Assembly: GCA_021295835.1 (NCBI GenBank)
Contig: JAGWBP010000027.1
Span: 703-53,643 of the forward strand
From: Gemmatimonadota bacterium
GTDB lineage: Bacteria; Gemmatimonadota; Gemmatimonadetes; Longimicrobiales; Gaopeijiaceae
DNA: 52,941 bases
Direction: 5' to 3'
The notes beneath the pieces are model-generated. The model did not search any database and was not told where the DNA came from. It saw only the letters and a list, made by a program, of their open reading frames with translations. Made by a program: the position numbers and the translations under genes. Below, piece after piece: positions 1 to 6,182 of this stretch. Position 1 is the stretch's first letter. Each line of letters opens with the position of its first letter.

Positions 1-1
1 C

Positions 2-343
2 CAGAAGCCGAGGAGCGAGGCGTGGGTCGCCGCGCTCTTCCTCGACCTGACCGACGCCGACACAGGGGAGAAGGGCGACTACACGGAGTACCCGGGCCGC
101 TACGTAGCCGAGGTGTTCAAGAGCTGCGAGGTCAGGAACGAGTACAAAATGCCCGGGCTGTTGCCCAACGTATACATATGGTGGGATCGGACCAACGTCT
201 GCAACATCGTCTGGTGCCTCGAGAACTACATCCACCCCGTGTTTCACGATTCCGTGTTCCCGGGGATTCGCCGTCCGGTGGATGTCAAGGAGAAGGCCAC
301 GGAGCCGCCGGACTGGTACCGGCCGTCTGGCTCAAGAACCTGA
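2..343 (+). CDS. C-terminal part of an unrecognised protein (5' end outside window)
   Basis: The frame is open from the first bases of the window to a TGA at 341-343 and gives 113 residues, so only the C-terminus is visible. The piece is rich in Trp and Tyr and has three Cys (KSCEVR, NVCNIVWCLE), followed by a charged, proline-rich tail. I do not recognise a family; a secreted or surface protein is possible from the Cys and aromatic content but is not shown. It lies 15 bp upstream of a small lipoprotein gene on the same strand, so the two may be cotranscribed. Antisense frames also run through here but have typical high-GC shadow composition. Confidence 0.6.
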   Translation, partial: QKPRSEAWVAALFLDLTDADTGEKGDYTEYPGRYVAEVFKSCEVRNEYKMPGLLPNVYIWWDRTNVCNIVWCLENYIHPVFHDSVFPGIRRPVDVKEKATEPPDWYRPSGSRT

Positions 344-358
344 AATGAGGAGGCGGGA

Positions 359-808
359 ATGAGAACGGGAACTGCTATGAGAGCTGTGGGAGGCTTCGCC
401 CTCGCCCTTGCCGCCGCTGCCGTGGCGGCGGCCTCGTCCGGTGGGTGCGCCTCCTGCCAGCTTTCGCGCGGCGGCGATCCCTGGGTCGAGATGCCGGATC
501 TCGACATCCAGGTCGGGGACACCGTGGTGATTGATGAGGTCTGGAGGCACTTCCTCCCGGAACGGTGCCAGGGCCCGGGACTGGACGAGCGCTTTCCCGA
601 TGGCTTCTCCACGGGACCACACGCGGCCGACTCGTCCGACTCGGCGGCGGTCGCTGTCTCGTTTGATGACCAGGGCGAACTTCTCTCGATCGTCGCCCTC
701 GGCGTGGCGGACTCCGTGCGCGTGAGAGTGTGGTCGACGATGGGTGGTGCATGGGACCTGGGTCCGAGCGAGCGCAACTTCCACGAGTTCCACGTGCGGG
801 TTCGGTAA
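359..808 (+). CDS. Small lipoprotein with one cadherin-like (dystroglycan-type) domain
   Basis: 149 residues. A perfect AGGAGG at 348-353, 5 nt before the ATG, fixes the start. The N-terminus has two Arg, a hydrophobic stretch and a Gly-Cys (SGGCASC) that fits a lipoprotein signal. The body (residues 43-149) starts with MPDLDIQVGDTVVIDEVW and ends with a VADSVRVRVW strand. This is the same domain pattern as the two lipoproteins encoded on the minus strand at 32276-32824 and 33084-33770 (MPDLDMLIGDTV and VADSVRVNV), so it is a third, more diverged paralogue. The fold is probably an Ig-like beta sandwich facing the periplasm or cell surface. Its function is unknown. Confidence 0.75.
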   Translation: MRTGTAMRAVGGFALALAAAAVAAASSGGCASCQLSRGGDPWVEMPDLDIQVGDTVVIDEVWRHFLPERCQGPGLDERFPDGFSTGPHAADSSDSAAVAVSFDDQGELLSIVALGVADSVRVRVWSTMGGAWDLGPSERNFHEFHVRVR

Positions 809-848
809 GCGGGGTGGGGCGGTGGAGGTGCGCCCCCCCCCGGCGTGA

Positions 849-986
849 AACCACGGCGAACGGGCCGCGCTGCCGCCCCTGATCCGGGAGGGACTGGCCG
901 CCGGGCTGTCGCTTCGAGACATCGGCCGGATGCTCGGGGTGAGCTACGAGACCGTCCGCCGACTGCGCTCGAGGCCGGGCTTGTGA
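849..986 (+). pseudogene. Helix-turn-helix fragment without a visible start codon
   Basis: In this frame, bounded by TGA at 846-848 and TGA at 984-986, the sequence reads LIREGLAAGLSLRDIGRML then GVSYETVRRLRS. That is a clear helix-turn-helix of the resolvase or sigma-region-4 type. There is no ATG, GTG or TTG before the motif. A run of ten C lies just upstream (829-842 region), so a frameshift or indel there may have separated it from its start. It could be the remnant of a small repressor or recombinase-type regulator of the element that carries the next gene. The alternative is a chance reading in GC-rich sequence, but the motif is strong. Confidence 0.45.
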
Positions 987-1082
987 CACCCCCCTCGAGG
1001 CCGGGAGCGTGACAGCCCCTTCGAGGCAACCCGGCCCCCCCTCGAGGCAACCCAGCCCCCCCTCGAGGCACCCCGGCCCCGA
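968..1082 (+). repeat. Iteron-like tandem repeats (5 units, CTCGAGGC core)
   Basis: The core CTCGAGGC (or TTCGAGGC) starts at 968, 994, 1020, 1041 and 1062. The first two units are 26 bp long (core, then CGGG, then GTGACA or GTGACAG and a C run). The last three are 21 bp long and differ at only a few positions. The repeats overlap the N-terminus of the following gene, where they encode SRQPGPP-type heptads. Regular spacing next to a replication-like gene is what iteron origins show. A purely protein-level repeat cannot be excluded, because 21 is a multiple of 3, but the 26-bp units are not. Confidence 0.55.
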
Positions 1083-2769
1083 GTCCCTGGACGCCTGGCG
1101 CGAGCGCCTGGCAAGCGCCGGGGCGACGGTGCGCCGGGAAGGCCGGGGGCTGCGCTTCGCACCCTGCCCGGGCTGCGGGGGCGGCTCGACGGACTCCGGG
1201 TGGATACGGCCGGGGCGCACTGGCCTGGTTGGCGGCTGCAACGGCGGTTGCGGCTTCGAGGCGCTGCGCAATGCCCTGTGGCCGCACGGCTCGCGGCGCA
1301 CGGCGGACCCGAACCCCTTCGCCCGGGCCAACACCCGCCCGGCGACCCCGAGGCGCTCCACGTCGCCCTATGGCCGCCGATCGGCCGGGGCGACCCCGAA
1401 CGGGCCGAATTCGGCGGATCCGCCAGAAACCGAGGCCCACAGAGCGACGGAGACGGCAGAACGCGACCCCCCCCAGGGTAGGGATACCCCCGATATTGAC
1501 CCGGCCGACCCGGCCGGAGGCGACAGCCCCGAGGAGCTGGCGGAGGTACGGCGGGGACTGGAGCAAGTCTTCGACGAGTGGCGGGGACGGGGGCGCGACC
1601 CCCTGACGACCTGGCGGGCAATTCGCGACACGGTAGCCGAGGTTGGGCTCCCCGTGGAGTGCCTGCCCCCCCGGCCGGTGCTGGCCGAGACAAGGCCCGA
1701 CCCGTTGCTCCCCGTGGTCCAGTCCATCCGGGAGGCTCCGGAGCGCACGGCCGGACGGCTGGCCTTCGGTGGCCTGGTCGCGGGGCGGGAACCCATGGAC
1801 GGCCAGCTCCCGCTACTCCCCGCCCCGGACGGCCCACGGGTGCCGCTGTTGGAGCTGGCCGACGTGCGGGGCGGCCCCATCATGGCGAAGGGCCGGGGCG
1901 CTCCCCTGGACTTGCGGCTGTTCGTGGGGGCGGTGCTCTGGACTCCCCACAGTAGCCGAGCCGCACGGGGGCGGATAGCCGTCACAGTGCGGGAGCTTCG
2001 GGACTTCCTGTTGCCCAACGGGTGGGAGCGGCGGCGGGACTGGCCCCGCATTCGCGAGGCGCTGTTACGGGCGGGCGACTACATGTTGCCGGGCGTCTAC
2101 CAGCACGAGCGCGGCAACGTCCACGGGTGGATACCCTTTCGGCTGGCGGGCGGTATCGGGGAGGGCGCGGGACTAGACGACGTGGTTCTTATCGACGTGG
2201 AGCTCCCCCCAGGGAGCGCACACGGGCCGGTCATTGACCGGGGCGAACTGTCCCGGCTGGGTGTGGACTCCGCACCCCGCTTCCGGGCGTACCTGGCGGT
2301 GCATTCGGTGGCCTGGCTGCCCGGCCGGACCCGCATTCCGCACCCCCGGAACCGGAGGGTGAAACTCTGGACCGGCGACCCCGGCAAGTACCACGTCAAG
2401 ACGGCGGAGGACCGGCGGCGGCTGGGGTTCGGTGCGGCCGACGCGAGCCACCGGACGCGAGCGGAGCAAGACGCGCCGTGGAAGGCGCTCCCCGGCTGCA
2501 CCATTCTGACCCGGAGCGCCAGCACCCCGGACGGGCGGCGGGGCTGGGTTATCGTGCCGGACGCGGCGGCCGAGGCCGTCCAGAAGAGGGCGCTAACCGG
2601 GGAACCAGAGGGCGCTAACCGGGGAACCGAGTCTGCGCTAGAGCCTATGAACTCAAGGTTTTGGCGCGGCCCGACCCCGACTACGACTACGACAGTAGTA
2701 GGTAGGGGGCGGGGAGGCGCTGTCGCGGAGGCGCTGGGGCGCTCCGCTTGCGCTCCCCGCTGTCGGTAG
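1009..2769 (+). CDS. Zinc-finger, winged-helix replication-like protein of a mobile element
   Basis: 586 residues from a GTG; a later start is possible because the first 24 residues come from the tandem repeats. Residues about 43-80 form a primase-type zinc ribbon: CPGCGG, then GGCNGGCGF followed by EALRNALWP. A long Pro/Asp-rich linker follows. The C-terminal half (about 280-530) has helix-rich segments such as VTVRELRDFLLPNGW and WPRIREALLRAG, which look like tandem winged helices of plasmid or phage initiators. The iteron-like repeats at its start support a replication or origin-binding role by inference. No helicase or TOPRIM motif is seen. The last about 55 residues contain a DNA-level 22-bp repeat and low-complexity PTTTTT. 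It could also be an element-specific regulator. Confidence 0.55.
   Translation: MTAPSRQPGPPSRQPSPPSRHPGPESLDAWRERLASAGATVRREGRGLRFAPCPGCGGGSTDSGWIRPGRTGLVGGCNGGCGFEALRNALWPHGSRRTADPNPFARANTRPATPRRSTSPYGRRSAGATPNGPNSADPPETEAHRATETAERDPPQGRDTPDIDPADPAGGDSPEELAEVRRGLEQVFDEWRGRGRDPLTTWRAIRDTVAEVGLPVECLPPRPVLAETRPDPLLPVVQSIREAPERTAGRLAFGGLVAGREPMDGQLPLLPAPDGPRVPLLELADVRGGPIMAKGRGAPLDLRLFVGAVLWTPHSSRAARGRIAVTVRELRDFLLPNGWERRRDWPRIREALLRAGDYMLPGVYQHERGNVHGWIPFRLAGGIGEGAGLDDVVLIDVELPPGSAHGPVIDRGELSRLGVDSAPRFRAYLAVHSVAWLPGRTRIPHPRNRRVKLWTGDPGKYHVKTAEDRRRLGFGAADASHRTRAEQDAPWKALPGCTILTRSASTPDGRRGWVIVPDAAAEAVQKRALTGEPEGANRGTESALEPMNSRFWRGPTPTTTTTVVGRGRGGAVAEALGRSACAPRCR
2585..2628 (+). repeat. Perfect 22-bp tandem duplication
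   Basis: AGAGGGCGCTAACCGGGGAA followed by CC occurs twice head to tail (2585-2606 and 2607-2628) near the 3' end of the replication-like gene. The unit length is not a multiple of three, so the protein reads it in two different frames. The repetition is therefore at DNA level, either a recent slippage or recombination product or a second protein-binding repeat. Confidence 0.8.
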
Positions 2770-2776
2770 TGAACTG

Positions 2777-2790
2777 CCCCCCCCCCCCCC
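2777..2790 (+). repeat. C14 homopolymer tract
   Basis: Fourteen consecutive C directly after the stop of the replication-like gene, continued by ACCCCGCCCCACCCCCC. It lies in a stretch without genes (2770-3111). That stretch otherwise holds the 12-bp hairpin and a leader with Shine-Dalgarno for the next small ORF. Confidence 0.9.
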
Positions 2791-2962
2791 ACCCCGCCCC
2801 ACCCCCCGGCAACCGACACGACCCCCCGGTAGCCGCTTGTCGCCGGCGGCGCTGTCGGCGCCGGCAACGACGGTGCGGCTGGCCCCGACTGCGCAACCGG
2901 GTGATCGGTGGGGCGGGTGGGCCAGCTTATCGGACTAGTCCGCAAAGCTGGCGGCAAAGCGA

Positions 2963-2990
2963 AGCCCCCAACCCACTCGGGTTGGGGGCT
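2963..2990. terminator. Perfect 12-bp stem-loop, probable bidirectional terminator or structured leader
   Basis: AGCCCCCAACCC (2963-2974), loop ACTC, then the exact complement GGGTTGGGGGCT (2979-2990). No U tract follows on the plus strand; the minus-strand side runs into TTCGCTTTGCC. It separates the replication-like gene from the small ORF run, so transcription termination is the simplest reading. A structured leader for the next ORFs is an alternative. Confidence 0.6.
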
Positions 2991-3111
2991 CGCCGACTGA
3001 CCCCACACACCATGCCTTGTAGGCTAGCGGTTTCCGGTTGCCGGAGCAACGCTGGTTCGCTAACTTCCACATACGGACTGACTGACCACACACACACGGA
3101 GGCAGACAGAA

Positions 3112-3261
3112 ATGACTTGGGACAAAGACCGCTTCGAGGGCGGGCAACGGGCGATAGAGAAGAGCGCGCCCGACCCCCGTAAGAAGCTGGCGGCGCAAGC
3201 CGTACAAGAAAGGCGCGTGGACGCGGCGCGGGCGCGGCTGCGAAAGGCGCAACAGCAATGA
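3112..3261 (+). CDS. Small basic, Gln/Arg-rich protein (49 aa)
   Basis: ATG at 3112 is preceded by GGAGG (3098-3102) at 9 nt, and the stop overlaps the next ATG (ATGA at 3258-3261). The product is MTWDKDRFEGGQRAIEKSAP followed by a helix-forming Arg/Ala/Gln tail ending in RLRKAQQQ. No family is recognised. The good ribosome binding site and translational coupling to the next ORF support it as real. It resembles the short accessory proteins found between replication genes and cargo of small mobile elements. Confidence 0.5.
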   Translation: MTWDKDRFEGGQRAIEKSAPDPRKKLAAQAVQERRVDAARARLRKAQQQ

Positions 3262-3443
3262 GCAACACGAAAGCATTGAAGGCGCGGATACGGCGGTTGG
3301 AGGCAAAACTCGAAAACCCGGGTTGGGACGTTCCTGACGGCGCGGAGACTGTCACAATGCGGGACTTGGGACACCCCGAAACCCGGCAACGCCTGGCCCG
3401 AGGCGAGGTGTATTTCATTGGCGCCGAGGGAGGGAGCTCCTAA
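3258..3443 (+). CDS. Small charged protein (61 aa), coupled to its upstream neighbour
   Basis: It starts in the ATGA overlap with the 49-aa ORF and ends TAA at 3441-3443. The N-terminal third (KALKARIRRLEAKLE) is a likely amphipathic or coiled-coil helix. The middle (VTMRDLGHPETRQRLARGEV) and YFIG end look like a compact domain. Not recognised. Codon use is slightly less GC-biased than the flanking chromosomal genes, consistent with a transferred block. Confidence 0.5.
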   Translation: MSNTKALKARIRRLEAKLENPGWDVPDGAETVTMRDLGHPETRQRLARGEVYFIGAEGGSS

Positions 3444-3444
3444 C

Positions 3445-3633
3445 ATGCCTGACGAAACAGAACTCGCGGCACGTGAAGTGAGAGACGAGCGCCTGAAGGC
3501 GCTAGCCATGAGGTTCATTATGAATGAACAAGCCCACTTGGAACTATTTTCGCGCTCGCCCCGTGGGGCCGGTGCATCGGAAGTGCGTCCTTTGCCCGCC
3601 CGAGGACGCGCCGTCACTGTGCAGGGGCCGTAG
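3445..3633 (+). CDS. Small hypothetical protein (62 aa), 3' part possibly read-through into junction sequence
   Basis: ATG at 3445, 1 nt after the previous stop, with AGGGAGG at 3427-3433 as a plausible ribosome binding site. Residues 1-35 (MPDETELAAREVRDERLKAL and on to MNEQAHLELF) look like a real helical protein. The remaining 27 residues are a Pro/Arg-rich tail without character and overlap the start of the next ORF in another frame. The original gene may therefore have been cut by the right edge of the element. Confidence 0.4.
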   Translation: MPDETELAAREVRDERLKALAMRFIMNEQAHLELFSRSPRGAGASEVRPLPARGRAVTVQGP

Positions 3634-4264
3634 CGCCCCGGGGGAGGCCACAGCCATCATCAGACTAGGTGCAGTCCGGCTCCTTGCCGCTCTGGCTGCG
3701 ACTGGCGCGTCGGCAGCGTCCGTCCCTTCTGCGGTCGCCCAGGCGGTCGCCAACCGGACGGCCGAATCGCTCGGCGCGGCCGTTGAAGAGGTGCGCAGGA
3801 GCCCCTTCCACGCCCGCGCCGCCGCTCCCTCGACAGCGGCCTTCGGGCTCACGCACGGCTCGGAGACTCGCCGCCGACAGGTGAGTGAAGAGCCCACCCC
3901 AGCGGAGCTGTCGCAGGTCTTCCTTTATGCCTGGGGTGTGGCTGCGGTGTCGCAATCTGCCGCCTTTTATTCTCTCTTTGCATTGACATTTGGTGAATAC
4001 GAACCTCCGATCAACCCCAAGCTATTCCTTTGCGGAGTGGCCACGGCTGCAGTCGCGATCCCTGCAGCCGGCGCTTCGTGGCTTGCAGGTGCCCAGCCCG
4101 GAGCAGCGTTTTTCGGGTCTCTGCTGGGGCTAGCGGCCGGCGTTGGCGTGGCAATCATAGTTGGTGAAGATGCACCGATCGCCGCCTTTGCCGCGTCTTC
4201 GCTTGCACAAGCTGGGGGCATCACCCTCTCTACCCGGTGGGCGGCTGGGCACGGCGACCGCTAG
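3524..4264 (+). CDS. Secreted or inner-membrane protein with three hydrophobic segments, start uncertain
   Basis: The open frame spans 246 codons, but the part before residue about 46 has no protein-like character and overlaps the previous ORF. From there a signal-peptide-like segment appears (VRLLAALAATGASAASVPSAVAQA). It is followed by a linker rich in Arg and Glu, and then three hydrophobic segments (VFLYAWGVAAVSQSAAFYSL, LFLCGVATAAVAIPAAGASW, and FFGSLLGLAAGVGVAIIVG). No family is recognised. The true start could be GTG 3572 or a non-ATG codon near 3650. If the upstream element inserted here, the native 5' end may be lost. The last codons run into a copy of the dispersed repeat. Confidence 0.55.
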   Translation: MNKPTWNYFRARPVGPVHRKCVLCPPEDAPSLCRGRSAPGEATAIIRLGAVRLLAALAATGASAASVPSAVAQAVANRTAESLGAAVEEVRRSPFHARAAAPSTAAFGLTHGSETRRRQVSEEPTPAELSQVFLYAWGVAAVSQSAAFYSLFALTFGEYEPPINPKLFLCGVATAAVAIPAAGASWLAGAQPGAAFFGSLLGLAAGVGVAIIVGEDAPIAAFAASSLAQAGGITLSTRWAAGHGDR

Positions 4265-4320
4265 CCAGTGCTTCGCCCACTCTCGGTGCTCGCGCGAGTT
4301 CGGCCAGGGCTGCTAGGAGA
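4246..4320 (+). repeat. Dispersed repeat, partial copy (right-hand portion)
   Basis: The stretch GTGCTTCGCCCACTCTCGGT then GCTCGCGCGAGTT (4268-4300) matches the conserved right portion of the longer copies at 11638-11814, 20552-20701 and 43335-43512. The left portion is missing or diverged. It overlaps the stop of the membrane protein gene. Confidence 0.6.
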
Positions 4321-4368
4321 CCGAGGCGGCACTTCGTCCCACCCTCACTCCGCTCCAGCCGCGCCACC

Positions 4369-4899
4369 CTACTCCAGCACGCCGTCCTCGATCAGGTGCG
4401 TCGCGGCCTCCCACTCGTCCAGGGGCGCCTTCCACTGGGGGTCGCGGATGCGGCGCAGGTAGGTGATCTGGGCCAGATGGTACATGTAGTGCTGGGCGAT
4501 GTGCAGGACGGCGGGTCCCAGCCGCGCCCCGGCGGTGTCGTCAAGCAGCGAGGTTCGCTCGATCATCAGGTCGGCGTCGGTTGCGCACCTCTCCACCTCG
4601 TGTATGATTTGGAGCTGGATGACCCGCATCCGCTCGGCGATCAGCTCCGCCGGTTCCGGTCCGTCCTTGTCCGTCACCGGCTCGACCCCCAGGCGTCGCA
4701 GGAACCAGATGTCCACCCGGTAGAGGTGGCGGCAGATCTTCCCGATCCCGCGCACCCCCGCCGTCGGACTCCAATCCAGGTCGGCTCGCGAAATGCCGTC
4801 CAGGACCGCAAATAGGGGTAGCCGCGCGGCCTCGAAGATCTCGAGTGTGCGCACGACTCGGGGTGGTCGGGAGGCTGCTCGTTGCACGCTGAAGGTCAT
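4369..4899 (-). CDS. DinB/YfiT-family four-helix-bundle protein
   Basis: 176 residues from ATG at 4899; a TTG 12 codons upstream is possible. The sequence shows the DinB pattern: N-terminal helix (RTLEIFEAARLPLFAVLDGI), DLDWSP turn, ICRHLYRVDIWFLRR with the first metal-ligand His, and the C-terminal HIAQHYMYHLAQITYLRR with the other His residues, then the WKAPLDEWE end. The family comprises metal-binding bundles, some acting as mycothiol- or bacillithiol-dependent S-transferases; no substrate can be inferred here. It is transcribed divergently from the metal-efflux adaptor, and the two share an about 90-bp intergenic region. Confidence 0.85.
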   Translation of the reverse strand: MTFSVQRAASRPPRVVRTLEIFEAARLPLFAVLDGISRADLDWSPTAGVRGIGKICRHLYRVDIWFLRRLGVEPVTDKDGPEPAELIAERMRVIQLQIIHEVERCATDADLMIERTSLLDDTAGARLGPAVLHIAQHYMYHLAQITYLRRIRDPQWKAPLDEWEAATHLIEDGVLE

Positions 4900-4986
4900 G
4901 GATTGAAGATCGTGGCCCCAGAACTGGGCTCGCAAGGGGCGGTGGCGCTATTTTCCGACACTCCACGGACTTCTCCCTCCGCGCTA

Positions 4987-6177
4987 TTGGCCGTCATTCG
5001 CTCCTCACGCACACACTCTCGGCACCTCTGGCCACTGGTCCCGCTCTCGGCGCTCCTTCTCGCCTGCGGGGCTCCCGCATCCGACGCGCCTACCCCGCAC
5101 GACCACGTCCACGACGACCACTCCCACAACGAGTCGGCACCACCAGCGCTGATCACCCTGCCGGAGCGGCAGCAGCGGAGGATGCCCTTCGCGGTCGAGG
5201 CGGCCGATGAGCGGAGCATCCGACGCACTCTACGTGCCGGTGGCGAGATCGTCGCCCCGGTCGGGAAGCTGGTACAGGTCGCTACGCCGGTCTCGGGGCT
5301 CGTGACCACCGATTCGCCGATGCCCGCCGTGGGTCGGCCAGTCCTGGAGGGCGACGCGCTGGCATTCGTCGCGCCCACCAGCACCGACCACTCCTTCGTT
5401 CGTCTGCGTGCGGACGCGATGGAGGCTCGGAGAGAAGCGGAGCGGGCGGAGCGTCTATTCGAGTCCGGGGCGATCACAGGCACCCGTCTGGAGCACGCGC
5501 GTCACGATCTGGAGGTCGCCGCGGCCGCTCTCGCCGGCGTTGGTGGCGACGGTGCCGAGCCCGGTGCCGACGTCGATCCGGACCGGGGCCTCTTTGCGCT
5601 TCGCACACCCATCTCGGGCGTCGTTGCCGCACGACATTTGGATCCGGGCGAGCACGTTGAGGAGGGACAATCGGCCTTCACGGTCGTGGACCCCTCCACG
5701 GTGTGGTTCCTGGCCAGGGTGCCGTCGCCAGACGTCCCCCCGCTCGACGAGCTGTGGGGCGCGTGGTTCACGGTGGAGGGTGGCTCGCTCGTCTACGCCA
5801 CCTCCGAGGTCGTCTCGGTGGGAAGCGTGGTCGATCCGCTGACGCGCACGGTCGAGGTGCGTTTCTCGGTGCCGAACCCGGATGGTGCAATCAGGGTGGG
5901 AATGCTGGCCGACGGGCGACTTCAGGTGGGGGAGCCAGTCTCCGGCGTGGCGGTCCCGGCCCGCGCCATTCAGGACGAAGACGGGTTGCCGGTGACGTAC
6001 GTAGCCGTCGGTGCCGAGACCTTCGAGCGCCGCCCGGTCGAAGTCGGACCATCGGACGGGGAGTGGGTGCTCGTCACGGGCGTGGATGCCGGCGAGCTGG
6101 TGGTCACGACGGGGGCGTACCAGGTGAAGCTGGCCTCGGTGGGCACCGCCGCCGTGGGCCACGGCCACGTTCACTAG
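4987..6177 (+). CDS. RND efflux periplasmic adaptor lipoprotein, heavy-metal (CusB/CzcB) type
   Basis: About 396 residues from TTG 4987. The frame is open further upstream, but the signal sequence only begins here. The lipobox LLLAC is followed at once by a His/Asp-rich stretch (PHDHVHDDHSHNE), typical of metal-efflux adaptors and a likely metal-binding tail. Then come a barrel-sandwich half-domain (VQVATPVSGLVTTDSP), a helical hairpin (ADAMEARREAERAERLFESG), a second half-motif (FALRTPISGVVAARHLDPGE) and beta-barrel and membrane-proximal domains. It ends 5 bp before the permease GTG. Its job is to link the inner-membrane pump to an outer-membrane channel, which is not encoded next to it. The exact metal is not visible. 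Confidence 0.88.
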   Translation: MAVIRSSRTHSRHLWPLVPLSALLLACGAPASDAPTPHDHVHDDHSHNESAPPALITLPERQQRRMPFAVEAADERSIRRTLRAGGEIVAPVGKLVQVATPVSGLVTTDSPMPAVGRPVLEGDALAFVAPTSTDHSFVRLRADAMEARREAERAERLFESGAITGTRLEHARHDLEVAAAALAGVGGDGAEPGADVDPDRGLFALRTPISGVVAARHLDPGEHVEEGQSAFTVVDPSTVWFLARVPSPDVPPLDELWGAWFTVEGGSLVYATSEVVSVGSVVDPLTRTVEVRFSVPNPDGAIRVGMLADGRLQVGEPVSGVAVPARAIQDEDGLPVTYVAVGAETFERRPVEVGPSDGEWVLVTGVDAGELVVTTGAYQVKLASVGTAAVGHGHVH

Positions 6178-6182
6178 GGACT

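Noticed and set aside
968..1082. CRISPR array
   Set aside because: The cores are only 8 bp, the spacers are themselves repetitive, there are no cas genes, and the unit length is 21-26 bp; iteron-like repeats fit better.
244..1566. Long minus-strand ORFs over the iteron-like repeats
   Set aside because: The products are Pro/Arg/Gly/Ala low complexity produced by C-rich repeats; the plus strand has a zinc ribbon and a lipoprotein with a good ribosome binding site.
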